Below the pieces are notes generated by a model that worked only from the letters and a program-made list of their open reading frames with translations, ran no database searches and was not told where the DNA came from. This document shows positions 18,941-28,336 of a DNA stretch of 64,000 bases, piece by piece; within the stretch, counting starts at the first letter, position 1, and every line of letters begins with the position of its first letter. The stretch is from Methanofervidicoccus abyssi (lineage in GTDB: Archaea; AGJL01; Methanococci; Methanococcales; Methanococcaceae), in NCBI RefSeq assembly GCF_004310395.1, contig NZ_BFAX01000005.1, forward strand, positions 1 to 64,000, given 5' to 3'. The position numbers and the translations under genes were made by a program.

Positions 18941-19277
18941 GTTTGTTTTTCTTAATAATTTTTTTATAAAATCTCATTTATTTACGAAGATAATAATAAA
19001 AATAAATAAATATATGGTAAAAAATAAAAGTTTGAAGAGAGATACGATTTCAATCCATTAATCAAAGCTCTATTTATTAAAGTATAGTGAAGATAATCTC
19101 CTTCAAAGGGGTGTTAACAAGAATTTAATCTTGTATTTTTCAACATCCAGGGGTAACACTCAAAAAGAGATGATATAGGAGATCGCCTCCTTATATTATC
19201 TAATTATATCTTATGTATTACAAATATAATTAAAGTTTCAAATTTTACAAACTTATTAACTTATTAACTGTGATACT
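18941..19277 (+). other. Spacer upstream of secG with strong RNA-like hairpins
   Basis: About 340 bp. The left part is AT-rich. From about 19085 to 19200 base composition rises and nested inverted repeats appear: GGGTGTT/AACATCC enclosing ACAAGA/TCTTGT (about 19109-19147) and, at 19169-19200, GATGATATA-GGAG / CTCC-T-TATATTATC with a five-base loop. The helices read on the plus strand and lie 80-190 nt ahead of secG, so they could be a non-coding RNA or a leader. Confidence 0.45.
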
Positions 19278-19442
19278 ATGACTAGAAGAGATGAAGATAG
19301 AGGATTGGTCACAAGTGCAGGATTGATTAGATACATGGATACAGATATATCAAAGATAAAGATAACACCTGAGAAGGTGTTAGGGATTACAATCTCCATA
19401 ATTATCTTAGAGATCATCCTAAACTACGGCACCTTTATTTAA
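19278..19442 (+). CDS. secG: Protein translocase Sec61 beta subunit
   Basis: A 54-aa gene too short for most scans. The product starts MTRRDEDRGLVTSAGLIRY, continues KIKITPEKVLG and ends in one hydrophobic helix (about residues 37-51). This is the archaeal Sec61 beta (SecG) family, the small tail-anchored subunit of the SecYE beta translocon. GTGATACT lies just before the ATG. trpB follows 19 nt later, so the two may be co-transcribed although they have no functional link. Confidence 0.88.
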   Translation: MTRRDEDRGLVTSAGLIRYMDTDISKIKITPEKVLGITISIIILEIILNYGTFI

Positions 19443-19461
19443 AAAGTAAGGTGATAGAGAG

Positions 19462-20628
19462 ATGAAATTTGGTGAGTACGGAGGACAGTACGTCCCAGAG
19501 GTACTTAAACCTCCTCTAAAAGAGTTGGAAAGGGCTTACAAAAAATACAAAGATGATCCTGAATTCAGGGAAGAACTTGACTACTATCTAAAGAACTACG
19601 CCGGTAGAGAGACGCCTCTCTATTTCGCCAAGAACCTCACAGAGAAGATAGGAGGAGCTAAGATATACCTGAAGAGGGAGGATCTACTACTTGGAGGTGC
19701 TCATAAGATAAACAACAGTATAGGACAGGCTCTCTTAGCAAAAAAGATGGGAAAGACGAGATTGATAGCAGAGACTGGTGCCGGAGAGCATGGACTATCT
19801 ACTGCCATGGCTGGAGCACTTTTCAAGATGAAGACTAGGATATACATGGGTACTATAGATATGGAGAGACAGAGACTAAACGTGTATAAGATGAAACTCC
19901 ATGGGGCAGAGGTTTATCCAGTAGACTCTGGCTCAAAGACTTTAAAGGATGCTATCAACGAGGCATTAAGAGACTGGGTGGAAACCTTCGAATATACTCA
20001 TTATCTCATAGGTTCCGTTGTAGGACCTCATCCATATCCTACAATGGTTAGGGATTTTCAATCTGTAATAGGGAGAGAAGCTAAGAGACAGATCTTAGAA
20101 ATGGAAGGAAGACTACCTGACTGTATTGTCGCCTGTGTTGGAGGAGGGAGTAACTCCATAGGTATCTTCCACGAGTTTATAGATTATAAAGAAGTTAAGC
20201 TAATTGGAGTTGAGGCTGCTGGAGAAGGACTAGATACAGATAAACATGCCGCTACCTTACTTAAGGGTAAGAAGGGTATACTCCATGGTATGTACTCCTA
20301 CTTCCTTCAGGATGAAGACGGACAGATAAAGACCACCCACAGTATCTCTGCAGGGCTGGATTATCCTGGAGTAGGACCTGAACATGCCTATCTCAAGGAT
20401 ATAGGTAGAGTAGAATACGTAGGAATAACAGATAAGGAAGCTCTAAATGCCTTCTTGGAACTCTCAAAAACTGAGGGGATAATTCCTGCCCTTGAATCCT
20501 CTCATGCCATCGCCTACGCAATGAAAATAGCGAAGGATATGGATAAGGATGAGATTATTATAGTAAATCTATCAGGTAGGGGGGATAAAGATCTCGATAC
20601 AGTTATGAAGTATGTAAAATTTAAATAG
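19462..20628 (+). CDS. trpB: Tryptophan synthase beta subunit
   Basis: A 388-aa PLP enzyme that condenses indole with serine. The TrpB1 type is clear: [12 protein letters not shown] at the N terminus, the PLP lysine in GGAHKINNS (about residue 82), ETGAGEHG with the catalytic Glu, the phosphate-binding GGGSNSIG and the C-terminal SGRGDKD. Length is typical. GGTGATAGAG precedes the ATG and trpA follows after 11 nt, so the two subunits of the complex are co-expressed. Confidence 0.97.
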   Translation: MKFGEYGGQYVPEVLKPPLKELERAYKKYKDDPEFREELDYYLKNYAGRETPLYFAKNLTEKIGGAKIYLKREDLLLGGAHKINNSIGQALLAKKMGKTRLIAETGAGEHGLSTAMAGALFKMKTRIYMGTIDMERQRLNVYKMKLHGAEVYPVDSGSKTLKDAINEALRDWVETFEYTHYLIGSVVGPHPYPTMVRDFQSVIGREAKRQILEMEGRLPDCIVACVGGGSNSIGIFHEFIDYKEVKLIGVEAAGEGLDTDKHAATLLKGKKGILHGMYSYFLQDEDGQIKTTHSISAGLDYPGVGPEHAYLKDIGRVEYVGITDKEALNAFLELSKTEGIIPALESSHAIAYAMKIAKDMDKDEIIIVNLSGRGDKDLDTVMKYVKFK

Positions 20629-20639
20629 GGAGTGATTAC

Positions 20640-21410
20640 ATGGAAAAGAAGTTAGTTAGTTTTATAGTTGCAGGGGATCCAAACATAGGGGCAACACTAA
20701 GGTTTATGAAGGCCCTAAGTAAGTACTCGGATATAATAGAGTTAGGAATACCCTTTAGTGATCCCATGGCAGACGGAGAGACAATCCAGAAGGCAAATAT
20801 TAGGGCGTTAAAGAGAGGAATGAAGGTTTCCAAGGTTTTTGACATTATAAAAGAGTTTAGGAAATACTCCGATACTCCTGTAGTTGTGATGACATATTAT
20901 AACCCTGTATTTAACCTGGGAGTGGAGAACTTCGTAAGGAGGTTGAAGGAAGCTGGGGGTAATGGTTTAATAGTGGTAGATTTACCTGTTGAGGAGGCGG
21001 AAGATTATCTCTCCATATGTAGGAAGTACAATATTGGTACAGTATTTCTGGCAGCTCCAAATACTTCGGATGAGAGATTGAAGGAAATAGATAAGGCATG
21101 TACTATGTTTCTCTACTTAGTTTCACTCTACGGTACTACAGGAGTTAGGGAAGAAATCTCCACCTTGGCACTTAACTTTTTAAAGAAGGCTAAGGATATA
21201 TGTAAAAATCCTGTCTATGTCGGATTTGGGGTATCAAAGAAGGAACATGCTAAGAGGTTTATTGAGGCTGGAGCAGATGGAGTTGTTGTAGGGAGTGCCT
21301 ACGTAAGGATAATTGAGAAATATGGTGATTCCGAAGAAACTGTAAAAAAACTTGAGGAGAAGTGTAGAGAGTTGAAATGGGGGATTTTAGAGGGAAGTAG
21401 GGATAAATAA
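20640..21410 (+). CDS. trpA: Tryptophan synthase alpha subunit
   Basis: A 256-aa TIM-barrel enzyme that cleaves indole-3-glycerol phosphate and channels indole to Trp[21 protein letters not shown] (about residues 34-53) has the catalytic Glu and Asp region, and GVSKKEHA...[10 protein letters not shown] is the phosphate site. GAGTGATTAC precedes the ATG. It closes the secG-trpBA transcription unit; the next trp genes begin 460 bp downstream. Confidence 0.97.
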   Translation: MEKKLVSFIVAGDPNIGATLRFMKALSKYSDIIELGIPFSDPMADGETIQKANIRALKRGMKVSKVFDIIKEFRKYSDTPVVVMTYYNPVFNLGVENFVRRLKEAGGNGLIVVDLPVEEAEDYLSICRKYNIGTVFLAAPNTSDERLKEIDKACTMFLYLVSLYGTTGVREEISTLALNFLKKAKDICKNPVYVGFGVSKKEHAKRFIEAGADGVVVGSAYVRIIEKYGDSEETVKKLEEKCRELKWGILEGSRDK

Positions 21411-21873
21411 TTTATAATAATAATTAAAAATAGTTAAGATAAATTTAATTGAGAGAGTTATTAAAAATATAAATTAAAAATATAAAAATAATAAAAAATA
21501 TATAAAAATAAAAAAATATCAGCACTGGGGAATGGAGGGGATTTACATTAATCATTTTTTAGTTTTATATTTTTATTTTTATTTTATTTCTTTATACTTT
21601 GATATCCATTAAGAGCAGAATTCATCGTTTAAACTATTACATCGTTATCAAAGAGATATATTAAAGTAAGTAGATTAAGGGATGAAACTGTTATTTTTTA
21701 TCGTTCTATTAAATTTATAATTTTCATTATATATTTTTATTATTTTTTGATTTTTGATAAGAACCAAGTTAAGATGGATGTATATTAATATAGATAATCT
21801 TATCTAACTCTTATGCTATAAAGATGGATAGAGATAAGATAATATATATCTAAAATCTTGACTGGAGATAACT
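21411..21873. other. Spacer upstream of trpEG; possible operator
   Basis: About 460 bp of AT-rich DNA. Near its right end a near-palindrome AGATAATCTTATCT (21792-21805) is followed by AGAGATAAGATAATATATATCT (about 21829-21850), which shares the GATAA half-sites and includes a TATA-like element. These could be promoter and regulator sites for trpEG, but no TGTACA-type TrpY box is seen. Confidence is low. Confidence 0.3.
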
Positions 21874-23229
21874 ATGAAACTCTACAGAAAAAAGTTCCAC
21901 TACGTAGATCCTATAAAGTTATACAGCGTATTAAGGGAGGAGGGAGATTATCCATTTATATTAGAATCTAGGGACAAGCATCCATCGAAGGCGAGATATA
22001 CCTACATCTCTGCAAATCCAGAGTTTATAGTAAAAATTAAAAGGGACACAAGGATAGACAATACCAGAGTATCCAAGGAGAGTAATCCCTTTAAAGGCCT
22101 AAAGGAAGTATATTTCAACGAAATAGGAGATAAGATACCTTCCAATATCGATGCAAATGAGAGATTTATAGGAGGTTTCTTAGGATATATAGCTTACGAT
22201 GCTGTATATAATTACATAGGAGGAGATATCGAAGAAGCGTCAGTCTTTGGATACTACAGGCATCTCTATGTATACGACCATATACTAAATAGATACTACT
22301 ACCTTACACTAGATCACTCAGAGGAAGATATAAAGAGAGCTGAAAAGATAGTTGATAGGGCAAAAAATACGAAAATTCCAGATGAATCAGGTAGTTCAGA
22401 GATCGTAAGTTGTGATGCAGAGAAGAAGGATTATATTGAGATGGTGAAGAGAGCTAAGGAGTATATATACGATGGAGATGCCTTTCAGATAGTTATATCC
22501 AGGGAGTATAAACTAAGGAGTGATCTGTCTCCCTTTAAGATATATAGGAATCTCAGGGAGATAAGTCCAAGTCCCTATATGTTTTTCTTGGAGTTTGAGA
22601 AGAAGGTTTTAGGAACTTCTCCAGAAACTATGGCTTCTGTAGAGAGAAATATACTAAGGATAAACCCTATTGCAGGAACTATAAACGTTGGAAGAACTGA
22701 GGAGGAGACAAAAAAGTTGGCAGAGAAACTCCTCCAAGATGAGAAGGAGAAGGCCGAACATATGATGCTGGTAGATCTAGCAAGGAATGACGTCAGGAAG
22801 GTTTCAAAGCCTGGATCTGTTAGATTGAAGAGGTTCTTTGAGGTGGTTAGATACAGCCATGTGCAACATATAGAGAGTGAAGTTGTTGGAGAGTTAAGAG
22901 AAGATATTACAATGTTTGATGCTGTAGAAGCATCCTTTCCAGCAGGTACCTTAACTGGAGCACCTAAGTATAGAGCTATGGAGATAATAGATACTTTAGA
23001 GAGATCTAGGAGAAAGGTGTATGGGGGGGCTGTAGGATACTTCTCACTGAACAACTACGGAGATACTGCAATTGCTATAAGGATGGCTGAAGTAGAGAGA
23101 AATAACCTTATAAGAGTGAGGGCTGGAGCGGGAATAGTGGCGGACTCCGTGCCAGAGAATGAATACATAGAAACTGAGAGAAAGATGGCAGCAATTATGA
23201 GCGCTCTGAATGTTAATAGACAACGGTGA
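21874..23229 (+). CDS. trpE: Anthranilate synthase component I
   Basis: A 451-aa chorismate-binding enzyme that makes anthranilate with TrpG. Visible motifs are FIGGFLGYIAYDAV in the N-terminal domain, DAFQIVISREY, LGTSPETMASVE, INPIAGT with the catalytic region, EKAEHMMLVDLARNDV, the conserved FPAGTLTGAPKYRAMEIID and the IRAGAGIVADS-type end (RVRAGAGIVADSVPE). GGAGATAACT precedes the ATG. trpG starts 4 nt after its stop. Confidence 0.97.
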   Translation: MKLYRKKFHYVDPIKLYSVLREEGDYPFILESRDKHPSKARYTYISANPEFIVKIKRDTRIDNTRVSKESNPFKGLKEVYFNEIGDKIPSNIDANERFIGGFLGYIAYDAVYNYIGGDIEEASVFGYYRHLYVYDHILNRYYYLTLDHSEEDIKRAEKIVDRAKNTKIPDESGSSEIVSCDAEKKDYIEMVKRAKEYIYDGDAFQIVISREYKLRSDLSPFKIYRNLREISPSPYMFFLEFEKKVLGTSPETMASVERNILRINPIAGTINVGRTEEETKKLAEKLLQDEKEKAEHMMLVDLARNDVRKVSKPGSVRLKRFFEVVRYSHVQHIESEVVGELREDITMFDAVEASFPAGTLTGAPKYRAMEIIDTLERSRRKVYGGAVGYFSLNNYGDTAIAIRMAEVERNNLIRVRAGAGIVADSVPENEYIETERKMAAIMSALNVNRQR

Positions 23230-23233
23230 AACT

Positions 23234-23824
23234 ATGATACTTATCATAGATAACAAGGATTCCTTTGTATGGAATTTGGCGGAGTATGCCTCTATATACG
23301 ACAGTGTAGAAGTGGTATCAAATACTATAACTGTAGAGGAGGTTAAGGAGATAGATCCCTCAGGTATTATAATATCCCCAGGCCCTGGAAGTCCAGAAAA
23401 AAAGAGGGATGTTGAGAACTGCCCAGATATTGTAAAAAGTGTAGATGTACCTATATTAGGTGTATGTTTAGGGCATCAGATTATCGCCTATACCTTTGGG
23501 GGAAAAGTAGGAAAGGTATCCCCTGTCCATGGCAAGGCATCCCTAATAAAACATGATGGGAAAGGTATATTTAAAGGTGTAAAGAATCCTCTTGTAGGAG
23601 GTAGATATCACTCCCTGGCAGTGCTCGAAGTACCTAAAGACTTTGAGATCAGTGCTACTACTGTAGGTGAAGAGAGAATAGTGATGGGCATAAGACACAA
23701 ATATAAACCCATTGAAGGGGTGCAATTTCACCCTGAGAGTGTGCTTACAGAGTGGGAGAGTAAAGAAGGTTTAAAGATAGTTAAGAATTTTGTGGATATT
23801 GCTAAGGGGTGGAGAAAGAAGTAA
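23234..23824 (+). CDS. trpG: Anthranilate synthase glutamine amidotransferase
   Basis: A 196-aa class I glutamine amidotransferase that delivers ammonia to TrpE. The Cys nucleophile is in GVCLGHQ, the oxyanion region in SPGPGSPE and the His-Glu pair in GVQFHPESVLT. The ATG at 23234 is preferred: GGTGA overlapping the trpE stop sits 4 nt upstream and the protein then begins MILIIDNKDSFVWN, the normal family start; an upstream in-frame start within trpE is not needed. trpC, trpD and trpF are not in the window. Confidence 0.95.
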   Translation: MILIIDNKDSFVWNLAEYASIYDSVEVVSNTITVEEVKEIDPSGIIISPGPGSPEKKRDVENCPDIVKSVDVPILGVCLGHQIIAYTFGGKVGKVSPVHGKASLIKHDGKGIFKGVKNPLVGGRYHSLAVLEVPKDFEISATTVGEERIVMGIRHKYKPIEGVQFHPESVLTEWESKEGLKIVKNFVDIAKGWRKK

Positions 23825-24392
23825 TAAACCTTATAGCATGGTTCAGGAATATAGTCTGGATTTTATTTTTATATGATGTTCTTTATTTTTAATTTTAATT
23901 ATTTCTAATAATAATATTATTTTTTACTCTTCGATTATTATAATTCTAAAAAGAAGGGTAAAAGGATAAATCTACCATCACCTGTTATAAACCTTTAGGG
24001 TTAAAAGACGGCATGGATTTTTTTAAACCTTTTTTTATTCAAAAGTGCCTAATTCTAACGAATACCGTAAGATAGGTGTTTTATCCTTTTGTTTTAATAG
24101 CCAAAACATTAACTTTTTGAACTATAACAATAATTAAGAAAAATAATAAATAATTAAAAAAATAAAAAAACAACATAATAAGTAAAAAATAAACAATATG
24201 AGATAAAAAATCTTTAAAAAGATAGGTTAACATAAATTTCTTGCTTCTCTACAGGTTTATGGTAGCTCAAAGGGATACCAATTATATTTGCTCCTTTTCT
24301 TTTTATTCTTTGTTAGGTTTCTAATTGTTATTTTTAAGATTTAAATCACACATATATAAAATATAAAAATATAAAAACAGCAGGTGAATAAA
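23825..24392 (+). other. Long spacer with a copy of the dispersed hairpin element
   Basis: About 570 bp of AT-rich DNA. Near 24226-24290 it contains AGGTTAACATAAATTTCT, TTGCTTCTCTACAGG and then GGTAGCTCAAAGGGATACC, a hairpin with a D-arm-like loop, similar to the element at 60113-60172. No protein gene is seen. Confidence 0.45.
24226..24290 (+). repeat. Dispersed hairpin element, copy D (divergent)
   Basis: Shares with copy C an AGGTTAAC start, TGCTTCTC, CAG and a hairpin region ending in GGGATA; here the stem is GGTA/TACC around GCTCAAAGGGA, followed by AATTATATTTG. Similarity is partial and needs gaps, so membership is tentative. Confidence 0.4.
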
Positions 24393-25178
24393 ATGGAGGA
24401 CGAGAAAATAGAATCATCGAAAAATAATAAAAAAATGGAAGATGAAAAAAGAACAGAACATAAGAGAAAGAGATATTCTCTTGAAGATCTTATATCCTTA
24501 GCAGAAGAGATAAAAGATAAAGATCTAAGAGAGAAAGTTATAGAATTTCTGAAAAATCCCTTTCCAACACATAGAGATATTGAAAGTACAAATGTTCCCC
24601 TTGAGGACTCGCCTGCCAGTATTAGATGGCATCACAAGTATAAAGGAGGTTTAATTGAACACACCTTAGCTACAACAAAGATAGCGTTGAAGATAGCAGA
24701 TGCGCTTGAGGAAGTATATAATCTAAACATTAACAAAGATGTGCTGATAGCAGGAGGACTACTTCATGACATTATGAAACCCTTTAATTATGTGGAAGAT
24801 ATTGAAGGTGAGAAGTACGATCACATTCCAAAGTTCCACTTAGATCATCTTACCCTAGTAGTTGCCGAACTTTACAAGAGGAATTTTCCTATAGAAGTTA
24901 TAAAGGTGGTGGCTTCCCATCATGGAGAGTATGGTTCTATGAAACCAGATTCCATAGAAGGGTGGATCCTTCACTATGCAGATACAATAGACGCTTTTCT
25001 AAACGATATCGCTATTAAGATATGTCAGGCGAGGGCTAAGGATATAGGGATAAATGAGATTGAGATATACAACCTATTTACACCCTTGAAGATATACGAA
25101 ATTAGAACTAGAGAAGGTAGAGAGAAATTAAGGGAAAAGTTAAGTGAAATATTCAATATAGAAGGTGAAAAAGAGTAG
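24393..25178 (+). CDS. mptB: HD-domain phosphohydrolase, probable MptB (dihydroneopterin cyclic phosphodiesterase)
   Basis: A 261-aa HD-superfamily protein. The metal ligands are seen in RWHHKYKGGLIEHT, the HD pair in GGLLHDIMKP (about residues 124-133) and HHGEYG. The family member of Methanocaldococcus (MptB) opens 7,8-dihydroneopterin 2',3'-cyclic phosphate in methanopterin synthesis using Fe(II); I recognise the protein by its overall sequence, not by neighbours. The first 30 residues are a charged, low-complexity extension. ATG 24393 is chosen because AGGTGA precedes it; GTG at 24384 overlaps that site. Confidence 0.65.
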   Translation: MEDEKIESSKNNKKMEDEKRTEHKRKRYSLEDLISLAEEIKDKDLREKVIEFLKNPFPTHRDIESTNVPLEDSPASIRWHHKYKGGLIEHTLATTKIALKIADALEEVYNLNINKDVLIAGGLLHDIMKPFNYVEDIEGEKYDHIPKFHLDHLTLVVAELYKRNFPIEVIKVVASHHGEYGSMKPDSIEGWILHYADTIDAFLNDIAIKICQARAKDIGINEIEIYNLFTPLKIYEIRTREGREKLREKLSEIFNIEGEKE

Positions 25179-25389
25179 AATGATTAGTTCTATCAGAGAG
25201 AGAAGTAAAAAATAACAATAATAAAGTGATTTTTCTCTATACCAGGTATATACTAAGAGAGTGGTATTAAGTACAATCGGTTGGGATAGATAAAACTTAT
25301 AGTCTTTTATATTTTATTAATTTTTATGATCTTACAATTAAAAGCTTCACTCTTTAGGATGGAGAAGAAGCCGGTTATTATTAAAACCT

Positions 25390-25905
25390 TTATATCTTAC
25401 TAACCACAACTTCAAGAGCCCTCATAAAGGCATTCTTCTCAGGTATTACAACTGCAACTGGTACCCTTACAACCTTCTCAATACTGGAACTTACAATAGG
25501 TGCACATATTATAGCCTTGACACCTTCTCTCTCCGCCTGGATGGCAGCAACTATACAGTCCTCCAGGGAATTTGCAGGGTACTCCTTCAGTAGGTATTCC
25601 TTACCTTGAACTTTAAACACCTTAGTTTTTATATTATTTAGAGAAGGCCTGGCAGCAATAACTGCTATCTTGTCCATTTCCTCATCTTTCATTTCAAATT
25701 TTTTCACGGTATCAACTATTTTTTTAAGGGTGGATACTCTAAAATCTCCACCCTGTATTATCTTGTATAGGGTGCTGTATGGAATGTCTGATATTTTTGA
25801 GAACTCCTTCAGGGAAATGTTAAGTTCCAGTAATACTCTTTTAAATTCCTCTGGAAACCTGTCTGAATCTATGCTCAACAGAAGTCTCTCGTAGGCTCTC
25901 ATCAT
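25390..25905 (-). CDS. HTH transcriptional regulator with small C-terminal domain
   Basis: A 171-aa protein. Residues 22-65 form a Cro/C1-type helix-turn-helix (LNISLKEFSKISDIPYSTLY as recognition region). The C-terminal half (KIAVIAARPSLNN, DCIVAAIQAEREGVKAIICAP) resembles a conserved archaeal ligand or sensor domain of unknown ligand. The ATG overlaps the methionine synthase stop as ATGA, so the pair is coupled and the regulator may sense a product of methyl or methionine metabolism, which is inference. AGGGAGAG precedes the start. Confidence 0.7.
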   Translation of the reverse strand: MMRAYERLLLSIDSDRFPEEFKRVLLELNISLKEFSKISDIPYSTLYKIIQGGDFRVSTLKKIVDTVKKFEMKDEEMDKIAVIAARPSLNNIKTKVFKVQGKEYLLKEYPANSLEDCIVAAIQAEREGVKAIICAPIVSSSIEKVVRVPVAVVIPEKNAFMRALEVVVSKI

Positions 25906-26876
25906 CTCTCCCTTAACTCCCTTTCAAACTCCTCCGAGGCTTTAACCATAACTTTCAACTTATCATAGGCTACATCTATAGGTAGAAGCCTCATACCACA
26001 GTCTGGATCCACCATGAGGTATTCATTTAACCTCTTCAACAACTCTTCATTACTCTGTACCTCTGAAAATAAAGGATTGTTCCTTAGTATCTCCAGGGCC
26101 TCATTCAGTAGATCCTTAACAACCTCAATGGATTCTATCGACTTTACCTTGGTGTTTATACATCCAAAACCTATCTTTTTATTTGTTTCTTCTAATATAT
26201 CTAAATTTTTTCTATTAGATGCAAACTCATGATCTAGAATATCTACGTTGAAAGTGTTTAACTCCTGGAAGATATCTGAGACATCTCCACATACATGTAG
26301 GGCTACAGGGATCTTGATGTTTTCACTTATCCTCTTAATCGCCCTCCTTGCAGTATTTAAATCGTAGAGACCTGTAGATAGTATGGGCTCATCTATCTGT
26401 ATCATACATACGTAATCCTGGATAGACTCTACCTCCTTCTTCAGTGCATTTGCTAGATCGTATATTAAAGTTTCATCTCTATTGTCTGTGTAGTAATCTT
26501 CCACCCTTACAGATCCTGCAATGGTACAGGGGCCTGTTATTATTCCTTTGATTCCTTTCTTTTCATTGGAGTATTTATTTATTATCTTCCTAACGAACTT
26601 TATATCCTTTAAGGTAATAGGTTCGAGAAACTCAACTTTTCCCACAACTTTCTTACCCTCAAAACCGTAGAGACCATTTACAAATATTTCCACCATATCT
26701 CCCCTTACCTGCCCATCACTTACTATATCTATACCTGCGTTTAACTGGTCCCTAACTGCCCTCTCAATGGCATATTTGTACCTGTCATAGATACCAAAGA
26801 TGTCTAATACCTTCTCCCATAGATTCTCAGGTTCTTTTGTAATCACTGGATAACTACCAACTACAGTTTTTATCAT
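25902..26876 (-). CDS. Archaeal core methionine synthase (MetE C-terminal-type)
   Basis: A 324-aa protein equivalent to the catalytic C-terminal barrel of MetE only. In methanogens such proteins methylate homocysteine from a corrinoid-bound methyl group rather than folate. TTVVGSYP-like start (IKTVVGSYPVI), QIDEPILS, the zinc ligands in LHVCGDV and the last zinc cysteine in VDPDCGMRLLP are all present. Start is set at ATG 26876 (MIKTVVG); GTG at 26885 is the alternative. It is coupled to the HTH gene downstream. Confidence 0.85.
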   Translation of the reverse strand: MIKTVVGSYPVITKEPENLWEKVLDIFGIYDRYKYAIERAVRDQLNAGIDIVSDGQVRGDMVEIFVNGLYGFEGKKVVGKVEFLEPITLKDIKFVRKIINKYSNEKKGIKGIITGPCTIAGSVRVEDYYTDNRDETLIYDLANALKKEVESIQDYVCMIQIDEPILSTGLYDLNTARRAIKRISENIKIPVALHVCGDVSDIFQELNTFNVDILDHEFASNRKNLDILEETNKKIGFGCINTKVKSIESIEVVKDLLNEALEILRNNPLFSEVQSNEELLKRLNEYLMVDPDCGMRLLPIDVAYDKLKVMVKASEEFERELRER

Positions 26877-27550
26877 AACAACCACTAAATTAAACTGTAC
26901 TAATGATACTAACTAAGGTAACATCATCTTACAACTTCTATATGTCCCACTAGCTAGAGATTTATCCTCCCAATATTCTAATAGATATTTTTATCTATAT
27001 CCCGGAATGTTTAGAAAGATAGATACTTTCTTCTTTCAAAGATTTAATATTTGACTATGTATAATAATTAAATTTTTAAATTTAACTTTAACTAGAGAAG
27101 ATTAGACTATCAACTACTTTTTACAATTTCTATAATTTTTATGTAATAAACAAGACTTTTTAAATTAACAATAACTTCAAAGGAATCTCAATAAAAATTA
27201 ATAATAATAAATTTAAATTAGTAGTTAATAAGAAAATAATAATAAAAAAATAAAAAGAAGATTTAATATAAATCCTGCGTTATTTTCCAGTATACAGTAT
27301 AGTTCATGAATAAAACTTATTTCATGTTTTTTCATTCTTTATTATTATTTTCTGGTTTTAAGAGAATTTTGTCTTTCTCAGTATTCTTTATTTTTGGTTT
27401 AACAGTTTTTTAAGATTTTATTATTTTATTATTAATTTTAATGTTTTATTAATTATTTTTTTATCGGAGATACTGGATAGTTATTGTTAGTTTAATTTGT
27501 TTATTACTTTTTAATAAACTTGGACATTGGAGAAAGGGATTCTCTGATTA
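26877..27550 (+). other. Long spacer with a copy of the dispersed hairpin element
   Basis: About 670 bp, one of the longest gaps in the window, almost entirely A/T. It holds copy A of the dispersed element at 27262-27325. The adjoining genes are transcribed leftward on both sides (minus strand). No protein or recognised RNA gene was found. Confidence 0.5.
27262..27325 (+). repeat. Dispersed hairpin element, copy A
   Basis: Begins TTTAATATAAATCCTGC, then TTATTTTCC, CAGTATAGTTC and ends ATGAATAAAACTTA. It aligns with copy B (37143-37207, minus strand) with one single-base gap and roughly four in five positions identical. AGTT/AACT can pair around CATGAATAA. Both copies are non-coding and flanked by unrelated genes. 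Confidence 0.65.
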
Positions 27551-28336
27551 CTACACTATCAGCTTTTTACCAACGTGTCCATATATAAAATTATTCAATT
27601 TACTTAAGATTTTCGTAGCGTATAGACCTGTGCAGTGTAGGGGCATTATAAATTCAAAGTTGTGTATAGAGAAATAATCGTATATCATTTTTATATATTT
27701 CTTTGAAGCGTGCATTAGATGGAAACCTCCCACAACTCCCCTAACCTTCTTATTTATCTTCTTAGCGTATTCTATGACGTTGATTATTCCACTGTGGGCA
27801 CATCCTGTAAATACTACATCTTCCACAATTATAAACATATCGTCATTTACGTAGTCTATTTTATGTGTCCCATCCTTTAACACCATATAAAATGGATCGT
27901 TCTCGTGGGGAAATAACCTTTCAACTTTTCCAGATACTATCATATCTCTTTCATAGCGAGGTTTATCATTTACAAGTATTAGATTCTCCCTTTTTAGACA
28001 CTCTTTCAGTTCTTTATCTATCCCTATGTACCTTCCTTCTATATATCTATCTACAAAGGCTTCTGGATGAATATAGATAGGTATCTTAGGTCTACTTTCT
28101 CCTTTCTCTATAAAGTATTTCAAACCATCTGCATGGTCGTAATGACCATGACTTATAACTATACAGTCAAAGTTGTCGTCTTCTCCTATTAATTTCAAAT
28201 TTCTCTTTAACGTACAGGGATCCTGACCCGTATCAAATAGTATTTTTTTATCTTCAGTTTTTATAATTACAGATAAACCATGTTGGGCAATATAGGGTTT
28301 ACTGGCGATGTTGTCAATAAGAACTACGATTTCCAT
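27551..28336 (-). CDS. MBL-fold hydrolase, COG1237 type
   Basis: A 261-aa metallo-beta-lactamase-fold protein. Metal-binding motifs are ILFDTGQDP, ISHGHYDHADGL (about residues 58-69), GCAHSGIINV (about 172) and a final PLHCTG. The HxHxDH pattern and GGFHLMHA block match the COG1237 group, whose methanogen members have been annotated as the dihydropterin-ribofuranosylaminobenzene phosphate synthase of methanopterin synthesis. That specific role is not proven by this sequence. Start ATG 28336 follows AGGTGG; GTG at 28345 lies inside that site. Confidence 0.72.
   Translation of the reverse strand: MEIVVLIDNIASKPYIAQHGLSVIIKTEDKKILFDTGQDPCTLKRNLKLIGEDDNFDCIVISHGHYDHADGLKYFIEKGESRPKIPIYIHPEAFVDRYIEGRYIGIDKELKECLKRENLILVNDKPRYERDMIVSGKVERLFPHENDPFYMVLKDGTHKIDYVNDDMFIIVEDVVFTGCAHSGIINVIEYAKKINKKVRGVVGGFHLMHASKKYIKMIYDYFSIHNFEFIMPLHCTGLYATKILSKLNNFIYGHVGKKLIV

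Noticed and set aside
19085-19165. H/ACA guide RNA before secG
   Set aside because: The hairpin has a one-sided internal loop and the ACA triplet is not at the usual distance from the lower stem; no K-turn is visible. Kept only as a structured region.
21520-21560. GC-richer patch with AGCACTGGGGAATGGAGGGG before trpEG
   Set aside because: Too short and without pairing; its first bases resemble a stretch near 60030 (GAGCACTGG) only by a few letters.
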